Below, piece after piece: positions 18,800 through 28,088 of a stretch of DNA of 64,000 bases (position 1 is its first letter; the number at the start of each line of letters is the position of its first letter). This stretch comes from Thalassotalea sp. 273M-4 (GTDB taxonomy: Bacteria; Pseudomonadota; Gammaproteobacteria; Enterobacterales; Alteromonadaceae): NCBI RefSeq assembly GCF_041410465.1, contig NZ_CP166961.1:1674001-1738000 (forward strand), given 5' to 3'. The notes under the pieces were generated by a model that was given only the letters and a program-made list of their open reading frames with translations, searched no databases and was not told the origin of the DNA. Position numbers and translations under genes: made by a program.

Positions 18800-19687
18800 A
18801 TGAAAAACATGCAGCTGTTTGTTAACGATTTAACCGTTATAGATTTTTCGTATTTATCATCTCAAAGAGGCGTTGTGGGCGAAAGCTGGATTGTTGATGT
18901 CACTTTAAGTGGTGATTTAAATGCAGAAAGTATGGTTTTAGATTTTGGTATTGTTAAAAAGCAAATAAAAGCCATCATCGATGACGCGGTTGATCACAAG
19001 CTGGTGTTACCCATAAAAGATACCAATGTACAGGTGTCAGAGTCAGTGCGCTCTGATCACTTGTATGTGGACTTTGACGCCCCAGGTTTTGAGATGTATT
19101 TACAATCTCCAAGCCAGGCCTTTGTTCAGTTGGACTGCGCTGAAATTAATGAAGAAAACGTAACGCGTTACCTTGAAAAGGTTATAAAACAGCAACTTCC
19201 TGAAAACGTGCAAGGTATCTCTTTACACCTTAGAGCTGAAAACATAGTCGGTGATTATTACCACTATACCCATGGTTTGAAAAAACACGATGGTAATTGT
19301 CAACGCATAGCCCATGGTCATCGCTCGCCCATCCACCTTTATAAAGACGGTACTCGAGATCTAGAATTAGAGCGCTATTGGTGCACCAGATGGCGAGATA
19401 TATATTTAGCCAGTGAATCAGATAGAGCAACCATCGACGAAATTGAACTATCGGCTAATGCCAAAGTGGCTTTAAAACCAGAACATCAATATTTTTCTTA
19501 TTATGCGCCACAAGGTCGATTTGATATTGCGGTTTTAAGCTCCCGCCTTGATGTCGTTGATTGCGACTCCACGGTGGAACTATTGGCCGATTTTATTGCC
19601 AGACAATTAAAACAACGCCATCCAGAAGCAAACTTTAAGGTGGTTGCTTTTGAAGGTGTCGGTAAAGGAGCGATTGCTAATGCGTAA
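18800..19687 (+). CDS. Double-length QueD-like (6-carboxytetrahydropterin synthase family) protein
   Basis: 295-residue protein of two T-fold (6-pyruvoyl/6-carboxytetrahydropterin synthase) halves; typical QueD is about 120 residues. The N-terminal half keeps the DFG motif (48-50) and Asp65-His66, but its zinc-site region is replaced by VVGESW. The C-terminal half has the zinc/catalytic pattern His158, Cys167, His172-Gly-His174, but lacks the DFG...DH part; Glu285 could be the terminal pterin-anchoring glutamate. So one complete set of motifs is divided across the two halves. It follows pyrC by eight bases and overlaps the M23 peptidase by eight. A role in queuosine (preQ0) or pterin synthesis is inferred from the family only; no other queuosine gene is nearby. 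Confidence 0.75.
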   Translation: MKNMQLFVNDLTVIDFSYLSSQRGVVGESWIVDVTLSGDLNAESMVLDFGIVKKQIKAIIDDAVDHKLVLPIKDTNVQVSESVRSDHLYVDFDAPGFEMYLQSPSQAFVQLDCAEINEENVTRYLEKVIKQQLPENVQGISLHLRAENIVGDYYHYTHGLKKHDGNCQRIAHGHRSPIHLYKDGTRDLELERYWCTRWRDIYLASESDRATIDEIELSANAKVALKPEHQYFSYYAPQGRFDIAVLSSRLDVVDCDSTVELLADFIARQLKQRHPEANFKVVAFEGVGKGAIANA

Positions 19688-20549
19688 AAATAAGGTCTAC
19701 ACCTTTTGGGGTTTATGTTTAGCCTGTTGCCTAAATTGGGCAAACGCCGAGGTTTTACTCGAGCTCGAAGGTGCGCTAACCCAAGGTGGCTTAATGGTAG
19801 GCAAAACCGAGGCAGCAAATAAAGTGCTTTTTGATGATCGGGCACTAAAAGTGTCGAAACATGGTTATTTTACCTTTGGTTTTTCTCGTGATGACGACAA
19901 AACACATACCTTAACGATTACCGAACCATCGGGTGAAACCTTATCAAAAGCTTTAACCCCAACAAAACGTCAATACAACATTCAAAAGATTGAAGGTATT
20001 GCCAAAAAAATCATGCAGCCAGATCCGAAAGCATTAGAGCGCATTCGCCAAGATAATAAAAAAATTGGTCAGGTAAGGGCGGTTTCATCATCGAATATCG
20101 ACTTTGCCCATGGCTTTAAAGCCCCAGCAAACGGGGTTATTACCGGGGTTTATGGTAGTCAACGTTATTATAATGGGGTTCCGAAAAACCCGCATTTTGG
20201 CCTTGATTATGCGGGAAAAAAAGGCACACCTGTCTATGCTCCTGCAGCAGGTACGGTGACGCTTTGGGTACCAGACATGTTTTATTCTGGCGGTACTTTG
20301 GTGATTGACCACGGCCATGGTATTACCTCAACGTTTTTGCATTTAAGTGGTGCCGATGTCAAAGTTGGTGACAGAGTATTACAATCTCAACCAGTAGCAA
20401 GAATTGGTTCAACAGGGCGCTCGACAGGCCCTCACTTAGATTGGCGGATTAACTGGTATAACGTCAAGCTTGACCCCGCATTAGCCCTAGAGTTACCTAA
20501 TTTTCGAACTTTTTCAGCGCCGAGCGCCATATCGGCTCAAGACGAGTAA
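19680..20549 (+). CDS. M23 family metallopeptidase
   Basis: Exported LytM/M23-type peptidase (290 aa), presumably acting on peptidoglycan cross-links in the periplasm. A signal peptide ends at ANA (about residue 23), followed by a beta-rich domain with a KGIAKK-like linker and the M23 domain (about 145-255) with HFGLD (His172, Asp176), HLSG (His221) and TGPHLD (His252). The canonical HxH zinc motif reads His-Leu-Asp here, so a third metal ligand may be Asp254. I chose the ATG at 19680 because AAAGGAG lies about nine bases upstream; it overlaps the end of the previous gene by eight bases. A perfect hairpin follows. Confidence 0.88.
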   Translation: MRKNKVYTFWGLCLACCLNWANAEVLLELEGALTQGGLMVGKTEAANKVLFDDRALKVSKHGYFTFGFSRDDDKTHTLTITEPSGETLSKALTPTKRQYNIQKIEGIAKKIMQPDPKALERIRQDNKKIGQVRAVSSSNIDFAHGFKAPANGVITGVYGSQRYYNGVPKNPHFGLDYAGKKGTPVYAPAAGTVTLWVPDMFYSGGTLVIDHGHGITSTFLHLSGADVKVGDRVLQSQPVARIGSTGRSTGPHLDWRINWYNVKLDPALALELPNFRTFSAPSAISAQDE

Positions 20550-20561
20550 ATTGATAACTTA

Positions 20562-20598
20562 AACCAATAAAGGCCAAGATTATTGGCCTTTATTGGTT
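20562..20598. terminator. Perfect 16-bp hairpin between convergent genes
   Basis: Positions 20562-20577 and 20583-20598 form a perfect 16-base-pair stem with loop GATTA, placed between the M23 peptidase (plus) and the recombinase gene (minus). There is only a weak T-tract on either strand, but the symmetry and position suggest a bidirectional terminator or transcript-end stabiliser. Confidence 0.7.
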
Positions 20599-20642
20599 AA
20601 TATACTGTGCTTATATAAGTTTTTTCGTTCTTTACAGTAAAC

Positions 20643-21920
20643 TTATCGACTTTCAACAATACGTTTTTTACCAGATTTAGCCCGTTCAAGGTGATCTGAT
20701 TGCACGTAGACTCTATCGGTTGTTCCCATGCTAGCATGGCCTAATTCGTCTGCCATATGTTTTAATGGCCTTGAGTCGATATCCATAGAAGCCCCCGTAT
20801 GACGTAGCCAGTGCGTTGTTGCTTCTTTTAGTGTTTGCGCCTCGTTCTTAAATCCTTCTTGCACCATTTGTTCATAAGCAAAGTCAAATGCTTGCTGCAC
20901 AATTCGCCTTAACTGGCGAGAAGTCATGCCGCCAGAGCCTTTTAGTTTATGAATAAGAGGATCAGATTCACTCGATAAGGGATAACCAGACAGGCCGCGG
21001 CTTGCCCGATAGCGTTCTAGATACGGTAAAAACGAGTCTGGAACCGACACATCACGTTGTTTAGAACCTTTACCGAAAACTTTAAACCAGTGGTTTTTAT
21101 CTTTATCTTGCCAAAAATGGCCCATTGTAGGCGACCAATTAGCGCGCTCAGACAATTCAGATATACGTAAATATAAGGTTTTAAGCGTCGCTATTATAAA
21201 TAAGGTCCGTTCATGGTTGTCATTTTCACTGGCTAAAAGTTCGGACGACTCTAAAATGTAGTCCCATTGCAGTGAAGATAATCGTTTCACTTCGGTGTAA
21301 GAAGCATCTTTGATTAAATAAGGGCAGTCTTTTTTCACCGAAGCGATGGCATTGCCAAAGGCATAATCTTCACTAACTAAATAGTCATAATAGACATTAA
21401 GAACTGAAAAGGTGGCTTTTAAAGCATCTTGAGAACATTGGTAATTTTGTTTTTTCTTTTTAAAATCAATATTATCAAGGCGTTGAGCTTTGGGAATTTT
21501 TATTGTGAATGGGCGCCAGTCAGGATTAACATCGCGAATACCATTGCGATTTTCAAATCGACGATAAACATTATCCGAGATCCATTGATGCGGTGGCTTA
21601 TGCACAAAGTCAATATACGCTTCAAGATCACGTCGTTTTAACTGCACAATAGATTTTTTATTGATCAGCCATGACCACAAGAGAAACTTTTCGGTTTCGG
21701 TGCGAAATAAATTGTACGTAGCTTCATTTCGACGTCCTTTAGACTGAAGAAATTCTTTGGTGAACTTATAGTCATCAAAAGCATCGGCAACCGTTTGACT
21801 TACAGACTCTACAAATTGTTTAACGGTTGGCGTGTCGTCAGAGAAAACTTGGTTGCGTTTAAGTAATTGAAAATGTCGATGAGAATCAAACAAGGGTTGA
21901 GCGGTAAAAGTATCGGTCAT
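20643..21920 (-). CDS. Solitary tyrosine recombinase (phage-integrase family)
   Basis: Site-specific recombinase of the tyrosine (lambda integrase) family, 425 aa. The N-terminal core-binding/SAM-like region (about 30-200) is followed by the catalytic domain with Arg252 (LYLRISEL), a probable beta-strand Lys near 284-288, His370-x-x-Arg373 (HWLRH), His395 (LGHASMGTT) and nucleophile Tyr405 (RVYVQ). The full catalytic set is present, so it is probably active. No excisionase, phage, integron or conjugation genes are adjacent and no tRNA borders it. It may be a chromosomal orphan or a relic. The upstream 680 bases hold no gene. Confidence 0.88.
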   Translation of the reverse strand: MTDTFTAQPLFDSHRHFQLLKRNQVFSDDTPTVKQFVESVSQTVADAFDDYKFTKEFLQSKGRRNEATYNLFRTETEKFLLWSWLINKKSIVQLKRRDLEAYIDFVHKPPHQWISDNVYRRFENRNGIRDVNPDWRPFTIKIPKAQRLDNIDFKKKKQNYQCSQDALKATFSVLNVYYDYLVSEDYAFGNAIASVKKDCPYLIKDASYTEVKRLSSLQWDYILESSELLASENDNHERTLFIIATLKTLYLRISELSERANWSPTMGHFWQDKDKNHWFKVFGKGSKQRDVSVPDSFLPYLERYRASRGLSGYPLSSESDPLIHKLKGSGGMTSRQLRRIVQQAFDFAYEQMVQEGFKNEAQTLKEATTHWLRHTGASMDIDSRPLKHMADELGHASMGTTDRVYVQSDHLERAKSGKKRIVESR

Positions 21921-22652
21921 AAATTATTATCATTATTAAGGTTGTAATCAGCGCAATAAAATGCAAATTGTAAGGGCTTTTTAACAATCCATAATCGTAT
22001 TTAACGACAACGATATTACCAGTTAAAAACGTATCTAGCGGTATAGATATTAAACTAAAGATAACACTTGAAGCCCAAAACACGGATTAAGAGACGTAAT
22101 CAACACTATAAAGGCTTAAAATCAAAATGTCCACTAATTAACATTAACGGACATTTGAGCCATGTAAATAGCCCTGTCTTTGTCATATGTATTTAAATTT
22201 CTGTGCTGGGCTTATTTTATCGATATGATGAGTAAGCTTATAAACACCTTAGCGCTTAGCTAAATGCATTCGCCTGACCAGATTAACATAAACGCGTTAT
22301 GCAAAACATACAGGATGCAATTAAAGCAACCTCCTAAATATAATCCACAGCCTTACTCGCAAATAAACAAATAGTATTAATATCAGTGGATTACTAAAAC
22401 ATTTAAGCGCTTCTGGTTAAATATTGTGGCTAAAGTTAGCCACAATAAAAAAGAATTCACGTAGCGCACGGACATTTTCAATCGTTATCTGGCTTAAACC
22501 GTTATAAATAGCGCCTTGTAGCGATTTTAGGAGACTTTTGAATGCCGTTACTGATGTTTTTTATGAAAGCATTCTTAACCATTGACCACGGAAAAATAAA
22601 AAAGCCCGCAAGTATCAACTTGCGGGCTTTCATTTACCGAAACTCTAAATGT
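21921..22652. other. Gene-free region upstream of the recombinase gene
   Basis: About 730 bases without a supported gene. It contains a clean hairpin (22423-22432 with 22437-22446, ATTGTGGCTA/TAGCCACAAT, loop AAGT) and, at its high end, the S9 peptidase terminator. The rest is AT-rich with no open frame carrying a good ribosome site. Because it adjoins a solitary recombinase, its recombination site could lie here, but I see no clear direct repeat. Confidence 0.4.
22591..22630 (-). terminator. Terminator of the S9 peptidase gene
   Basis: A perfect 13-base-pair stem (22601-22613 with 22618-22630, loop ATCA) rich in GC at its core (GCCCGC/GCGGGC) is followed on the minus strand by a run of U residues. 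It lies 22 bases past the peptidase stop codon and is a strong intrinsic terminator. Confidence 0.9.
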
Positions 22653-24728
22653 TTAAGCGTCGTTTTCTGCTTGGTCTTTGTTGCTGTCTTTCTTAGCTTC
22701 CATTTTGCCTTTATGATCTAACTCATATTCAGGCATGTCTTTATTGCCTTCGATAAGATAGTTATCCATCCAACGCATTAAACGTAAGCTGTAATCGTAT
22801 TGCGCAGCAGCACGTCGGTTACCATGGCCTTCACCTGGGTAGTAAACTAGACGAACATCTTTACCTTGCACTTTCATGTAGCGGTACATTTCCATCGATT
22901 GTGCTGGGTGCACACGTGGATCGGCTTTACCGTGCATGATCAATAATGGCGTTTTTGACTGATGAGCCCAGTAAATTGGACTGCGCTCTAAGTAGTATTG
23001 CCATTTATCCCATGGGTATGAACGTGCATGCACTAAATGCATTTCGTTAGAGATATCTGTCGTACCAAATTTTGATAACTGGTTTGAAATACCAACAAAC
23101 ATAACACTCGCGGCAAAATGCTCTGTTAATTTAGTTGCCCCCCAAGCCGATGCGTAACCACCGTATGAGCCACCTGTAATACCAACACGCTTACTATCAA
23201 CAACGCCCATTTCAACTAAGTGGTTTTTCATATCAACTAAGTCGTTAAACTCAGCACCGGCATAGTCGTTTTGACCAAGTTTTGAATAGGCCACACCTTT
23301 ACCCGTAGAACCACGGTAGTTAGGATAAAATACAGCGTAACCACGAGCTGCGCCCATTTGACCTGGCTTAGAGTACGCGGTTACCCAACCGTTTTTCTCG
23401 TGCGCTTCTGGACCACCGTGCACTTGCATAATTAACGGGTAACGAGTACCTTCTTTATAATCTAATGGGTAAACCAATACACCATCAAGTTCCACACCAT
23501 CGCGAGCTTTTAAGCTTATGGTTTCTTGCTTGGCAAAACGTTTGTTTGCCAGCCAAGGGTTTGAATCGGTTAATTTAGTAACCTTGTTATCGCGAACCAT
23601 AAACACTTCATTTGGGTGTTTTGCGGTATGACCATTCACCATCATGGTTTTGTCAGAGTCTGAGATGGTTAGATTTGAGGCGATAAACGTACCAGGCTTA
23701 ACGATGGTATCGTATGTGCTTGTGCCAGGTTTAATGCTAGCAACCACAGATTCGGTATTAACTTGCGCAATGAAGTTAAGTTGATCTTTTTTATTTGACC
23801 ATTCAATGTCACTTACATGACCTTTAAAGTTTGGGATCCAATCACTCACTTCGCCACTGTTGGTATTGGCTAAAAACAAGCGCCCTGCCGATGGATCGTG
23901 CTTATCTTCTGCACCAATAATGGCAATGTAATCACCACTTGGTGAAAACTCTGCTTGATTCAATTTACCTTCAGTCGAAAGTGATAAAGTAAATTTACTT
24001 GATGCTAAGTCCATTACATGCCATTGCGATTTGGTGTATGTATCGTCAATGAGTGCTGTCGGCTGTGTTTTAACCAACAACTTGTCTTGATCTTCAGACC
24101 AATTCATATCCGCAACATACGCGTTAATATCAAACGCTTCTAGGGCTAGAGGTTTGTCGTTAATGGCTAAATCAGTAACGAAAAGTTGCTTATTATCCAA
24201 TCCCATTTCATAAACTTCGGCTTTAAAACCAAGTTCTTGCAATGTTTTTTCAGATTTATCTTTGGCCGGCATTGCTAATAAAGCAATTTTATCGCCTTTG
24301 GGGCTGATGTCGTATGAACTGATTGACGTTTCTTTTAACGCCATAACTTTTTGGCTTTCACCACCGTTAAATGGAATACGGTAAAGCGCAGTAAATTTAT
24401 CTTCGCCCTGCTTTGCTAGAAAATAAATAAATTGGCCATCAGGCGACCATTCTAGACGGCTTACATTGACTTTCCCGGTAATAAATGGACGCTCATTACC
24501 CTTACTGTCAACAATGTACAGCTCGCTAAAACTGTTGCTGTCTTTATCAACGTATAGCTCTGGTGCTAATTTACGGGTAAAGGCAACATAATCGCCACTT
24601 GGGCTAACGGCGTTTTGCAGTACGTGTTCAATGTTTGGAATGTCATCTATTGAAATGGTGTCATTTGCCATTGCTTGACCCGATGATAGAGCGGCCGTGA
24701 TGGCAAAGAGCTTGGTTAATTTATTCAT
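22653..24728 (-). CDS. S9 family prolyl oligopeptidase-like peptidase
   Basis: Exported serine peptidase of the S9 (prolyl oligopeptidase/acylaminoacyl peptidase) family, 691 aa. A signal peptide ends at AMA (about residue 21). An N-terminal beta-propeller with WD40-like/TolB-like PD40 repeats (SPDGQFIYF, SPKGDKIALL, SPSGDYIAII) spans about 40-390, and the alpha/beta-hydrolase domain follows with GGSYGGYA (Ser about 521), Asp near 603 in HGKADPRV and His near 633 in EGHGNRR. The C-terminal 30 residues are Lys/Asp/Glu-rich. It probably degrades peptides in the periplasm. Single gene with its own leader and terminator. Confidence 0.9.
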   Translation of the reverse strand: MNKLTKLFAITAALSSGQAMANDTISIDDIPNIEHVLQNAVSPSGDYVAFTRKLAPELYVDKDSNSFSELYIVDSKGNERPFITGKVNVSRLEWSPDGQFIYFLAKQGEDKFTALYRIPFNGGESQKVMALKETSISSYDISPKGDKIALLAMPAKDKSEKTLQELGFKAEVYEMGLDNKQLFVTDLAINDKPLALEAFDINAYVADMNWSEDQDKLLVKTQPTALIDDTYTKSQWHVMDLASSKFTLSLSTEGKLNQAEFSPSGDYIAIIGAEDKHDPSAGRLFLANTNSGEVSDWIPNFKGHVSDIEWSNKKDQLNFIAQVNTESVVASIKPGTSTYDTIVKPGTFIASNLTISDSDKTMMVNGHTAKHPNEVFMVRDNKVTKLTDSNPWLANKRFAKQETISLKARDGVELDGVLVYPLDYKEGTRYPLIMQVHGGPEAHEKNGWVTAYSKPGQMGAARGYAVFYPNYRGSTGKGVAYSKLGQNDYAGAEFNDLVDMKNHLVEMGVVDSKRVGITGGSYGGYASAWGATKLTEHFAASVMFVGISNQLSKFGTTDISNEMHLVHARSYPWDKWQYYLERSPIYWAHQSKTPLLIMHGKADPRVHPAQSMEMYRYMKVQGKDVRLVYYPGEGHGNRRAAAQYDYSLRLMRWMDNYLIEGNKDMPEYELDHKGKMEAKKDSNKDQAENDA

Positions 24729-25082
24729 AATATTATTGTTCTCAATTTATTCGTTGAAAATCATTGGCAAATTATTACGCAGGCCGAAAAAAGCCCCCGC
24801 AAGAGACAAAGCTTAGTTGTAAGATTTGTTTGCACAAGCCTTATAAAATACGGGGGTTTGAATAAGATCTCAACCTAAATCTACAAACTTAGGCTTAAAC
24901 TAGGCTTATAAACGGCCATATTTACCCGTTGAGTTGAAGATAAATTACCCTTTGCCCAGGTGTATTCAAAAAAGAAATGACCTTAGCCCAAATGCCATGA
25001 AATCATAGCTTTAACTTGTTCTTTGTTTAAATTTATATAATGGTTTATTGCTAACTAATTATATTGTTTAGAATATATTAGA
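24729..25082. promoter_or_regulatory. Leader of the S9 peptidase gene with possible terminator-like fold
   Basis: 354 bases without a gene. On the minus strand CCCCCG (24851-24856) can pair with CGGGGG (24794-24799) across about 51 bases; the 3' arm is followed by CTTTTTTC. This would be an intrinsic terminator with a long, internally structured loop about 60 bases before the peptidase start, in other words a possible transcription attenuator. No known riboswitch motif was recognised. The remainder towards 25082 is AT-rich and should contain the promoter. Confidence 0.35.
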
Positions 25083-28000
25083 TTATGGTGGTGTTAATAC
25101 CGGTTGCCAATCTAACCATTCTTGCTTTACTTTGGGGTAAAGCTTGAATGTAGCGCCATTATCAACTTTGTTCAAATTGGTGACGTCAGGGGTGGAAAAG
25201 GCAATACCACCTTGAAATATAGACTCTACCGATGCCGTGTCTATATTAAACCCCGAGAATAAGCTCGCTTGCACATTTACCCCACTTACATTGTAAAAAC
25301 GAGAATAGTAACTGACTAAATGCTGGTGTTGTTTGTCAATATTTATGTAGATATACACCCCATTTGAGCGTTGATTAAGCTCAGTGCCTAGTACTTGACC
25401 TACCTGTATTTGCCTAAAATAAACCGGATTTGAAGCACGAATTGAACCGGCTCTTGTTGCTGTTAAGGTAAGGTTTAAGCCCGTAGGTAAGGATTGTAAA
25501 GCGGGTTCTTTAACCAAGCCAATAAATTCATTTTGGCTATGGCCTGACCCCGGTATAACACCAAGGTAATTGCCGGTTAATAAGGCTTTCGCATCTTTTA
25601 TACCACTGATGCTTACGATCGGTTTTACCAACCAAAATTTGCTGCCAACTTTAGCTAAACGCTCATACTTATCGTTTAAGTTAACGATTAACATTGTTTT
25701 CGTCAGTTCAGGATTTAATAATACATCTTCAACATATCCAACTTGATGTTGATGAAACTGCACTTTCGCACCTTTTTGAATATCAATGATCTGCTCAAAC
25801 GTTACTTTGATTTGCCGGCCGGTGTGCTCTAGATCATCAAATTTACTGTATAAAATATATTGGCTTTTTTCTTTGGCGGGCTTGCTGTAGTCGGCGCGTT
25901 GATTATCTATCGCAATACCACCTTGGACAATACTGCTGACGCTTTCAGTTTTAATTTTTAACCCCGTCAAGTCCGCCTTGATATCAAAACCACTTCCTAT
26001 ATAAAATCGAGTTTGTTCGGTCACTAAATGACGGAATTTCTCATCCACCGTCAACGCAATATCTATCGCATCACCTTGCTCTGTAAAGTTAATGGCATCG
26101 ACCTCTCCTATTAACATTTGCTTATAAGTAATCGCCGCCCCTTTGGTTAAAGAATTCGTGTTATCGGAACGTAAGTGTATTTGTAACCCGGGTGCAGATG
26201 CCTCTTTAACCGGCGCTTGACTCAATAAAGTAAATGCATTCTGTGCTTTTCCACTGCCCTGGCTTACTTCAATGAAACTGCCATTAAACAGTGCATTAAC
26301 CCCTTCTAAGTTGCCCGTTGAAATATCAGGTTCAACCAACCAAACTTTTGTCGTTTGCTTAAATAATCCTTTGTACTGAGTTTGATAACCTATCGTTACT
26401 GTCGATGTACTTAGATCGGATGAGGGCTCAATTTTAATGACTTTGCCAATGACTTTAGAACCAAATTTTACTGGCGTAAGATCGGCGACTAAATCAATAT
26501 TAATATCCGCCGTTAAAGTCACTATTTCACTGTTTAACGCATCGTCAAGACTGCTGTTTAAAGCAAATATCGTCCCGTTTTTTACTGTTTGACCTTTGCG
26601 TGGTTTTAAGGTTTGAAAGGCAATACCGCCAGAAATAATGGTCTGTAAAGGGCCTGTTTCTAAAGTAAATTGCTGTAAACTGCCTTTTGCGGTGATCCCA
26701 CTAAGTTCGTAAAAGACACTGCTGCTATTAACTAAGTGTTGATACTCAGGCATAATATGAATCTTTACTTCAAACCTGTCATTACCGTCGATAAATTGAT
26801 GATCTTGTACTGTTCCGACCTTTAAGTCTTTGTAGTAAATGTTTGATCCCACGGCTAATGACTTTACATTGTTTGAGTACAGCGATAAATGCAACCCAGG
26901 TTCTGAAAAATTTAAGGGGGGCGCCGATGGTAAAACATCAAATTCGCGAGCGGGCTCTCCCTCACCTAAGCGAAATGACACAAATACCCCACTTAAAATG
27001 GTGTCTAAATTCGCAATCCCATCAAGACTTATCATCGGTTTTACTAGCCAAAAGTCCATTTTAGAAAGCAAAAACGGCTCTAGCTTAGGGTTTAATAATA
27101 CATTACCTTTTACCCCACCGGTGTCTTCATTAAAGGTCAGGCTTTCAACCTGCCCTACTTCAAAACCTTCAAACATGACCTTAGTGACCCCAGCCTTTAC
27201 ACCACTATTTTTCGGAAAATTCATCACCACACTCACGCCTGCACGCGCCTGCTCGAAATCTTCATATAATGGAAATTCTGTAAAATCGTTTACCTCATTG
27301 TCGTGTTTTGCAGGCTCAGGGTTATGAAAAGCGATGCCACCTCCAATAATCGATGATAATGACTGAGTTTGCATTTTAAAGCCGGACAAGTCGCCTTTTA
27401 ACGAAATCCCACTGGCATTCCAAAAACGCGAGTGCATGGTGACTAAATGAGCATATTGCTCCTCAATGATCACTTTAACTTCAATATGAGAACTGTCTTG
27501 GGAAAATTCATATGCATAGACTTCACCCACTTTGATTTGTTTGTAATACACACTGCTGCCATGAGATATGGACCCTAAGTCTTTGGAATGAAGAATAAGG
27601 TGAAGGCCTGGGTACTCTTGACTTAAAGCCGGTGGTTTTTTAAGTGCTTCAAAATAGCGTTGCTCTTGCTTGCCATCACCGGGTAACATTTCAAAGTAAT
27701 TACCGGTTAAAACAGTATCAAGGCCAGAAATACCTGACAAACTCACCTCGGGTTTAACCAGCCAAATATACGTATTTTCATTTAAATAATCTTCTGCTGC
27801 ATTATCCATTTCAATGCTCACCAAGACATTTTGTAAATCTTCGGTGAATGCTAAGTCTCTAACAACACCTAAAGGAAACCCTTTGTATCTAAGCTGGGTT
27901 TTATTGACGGTAATACCATCAGCGCGATCTAACTGCACCACAATGTCGATACCCGCATCGGTAAAGGATTTATAAAGCAAGTACAAGCCGATAACACCCG

Positions 28001-28088
28001 CGATTATCGGCAACAACCATATCGCCGAAATAGTGGACGATTTTTTCACCAAAGCTTTAGGTTGTTCATTAACTTGTTGTGCTGTCAT
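25083..28088 (-). CDS. letB: LetB/YebT-like MCE lipid-transport tunnel protein
   Basis: Periplasmic lipid-transport protein of the MCE family, equivalent to E. coli LetB (YebT), which forms a stacked-ring tunnel between the inner and outer membranes. One membrane helix near residues 20-40 is followed by repeated MCE units, each with a conserved Y(K/R)-x-x-x-VG pattern, for example YKGFPLGVV, YYKQIKVGEV, FEGFEVGQV, YYKDLKVGTV, KFGSKVIGKV, TYKQMLIGEV, FHQHQVGYV and YFRQIQVGQV. I count eight such units, whereas LetB of E. coli (877 aa) has seven; this chain is 1001 aa. I chose the ATG at 28088 because the TAQQ...ISAIWLLP opening fits LetB. It overlaps the end of the upstream gene by 20 bases. 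Confidence 0.88.
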   Translation of the reverse strand: MTAQQVNEQPKALVKKSSTISAIWLLPIIAGVIGLYLLYKSFTDAGIDIVVQLDRADGITVNKTQLRYKGFPLGVVRDLAFTEDLQNVLVSIEMDNAAEDYLNENTYIWLVKPEVSLSGISGLDTVLTGNYFEMLPGDGKQEQRYFEALKKPPALSQEYPGLHLILHSKDLGSISHGSSVYYKQIKVGEVYAYEFSQDSSHIEVKVIIEEQYAHLVTMHSRFWNASGISLKGDLSGFKMQTQSLSSIIGGGIAFHNPEPAKHDNEVNDFTEFPLYEDFEQARAGVSVVMNFPKNSGVKAGVTKVMFEGFEVGQVESLTFNEDTGGVKGNVLLNPKLEPFLLSKMDFWLVKPMISLDGIANLDTILSGVFVSFRLGEGEPAREFDVLPSAPPLNFSEPGLHLSLYSNNVKSLAVGSNIYYKDLKVGTVQDHQFIDGNDRFEVKIHIMPEYQHLVNSSSVFYELSGITAKGSLQQFTLETGPLQTIISGGIAFQTLKPRKGQTVKNGTIFALNSSLDDALNSEIVTLTADINIDLVADLTPVKFGSKVIGKVIKIEPSSDLSTSTVTIGYQTQYKGLFKQTTKVWLVEPDISTGNLEGVNALFNGSFIEVSQGSGKAQNAFTLLSQAPVKEASAPGLQIHLRSDNTNSLTKGAAITYKQMLIGEVDAINFTEQGDAIDIALTVDEKFRHLVTEQTRFYIGSGFDIKADLTGLKIKTESVSSIVQGGIAIDNQRADYSKPAKEKSQYILYSKFDDLEHTGRQIKVTFEQIIDIQKGAKVQFHQHQVGYVEDVLLNPELTKTMLIVNLNDKYERLAKVGSKFWLVKPIVSISGIKDAKALLTGNYLGVIPGSGHSQNEFIGLVKEPALQSLPTGLNLTLTATRAGSIRASNPVYFRQIQVGQVLGTELNQRSNGVYIYINIDKQHQHLVSYYSRFYNVSGVNVQASLFSGFNIDTASVESIFQGGIAFSTPDVTNLNKVDNGATFKLYPKVKQEWLDWQPVLTPP

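Noticed and set aside
21886..22083. 65-residue hydrophobic reading frame before the recombinase
   Set aside because: It needs a GTG start with no ribosome site, overlaps the recombinase start, and has no recognisable family.
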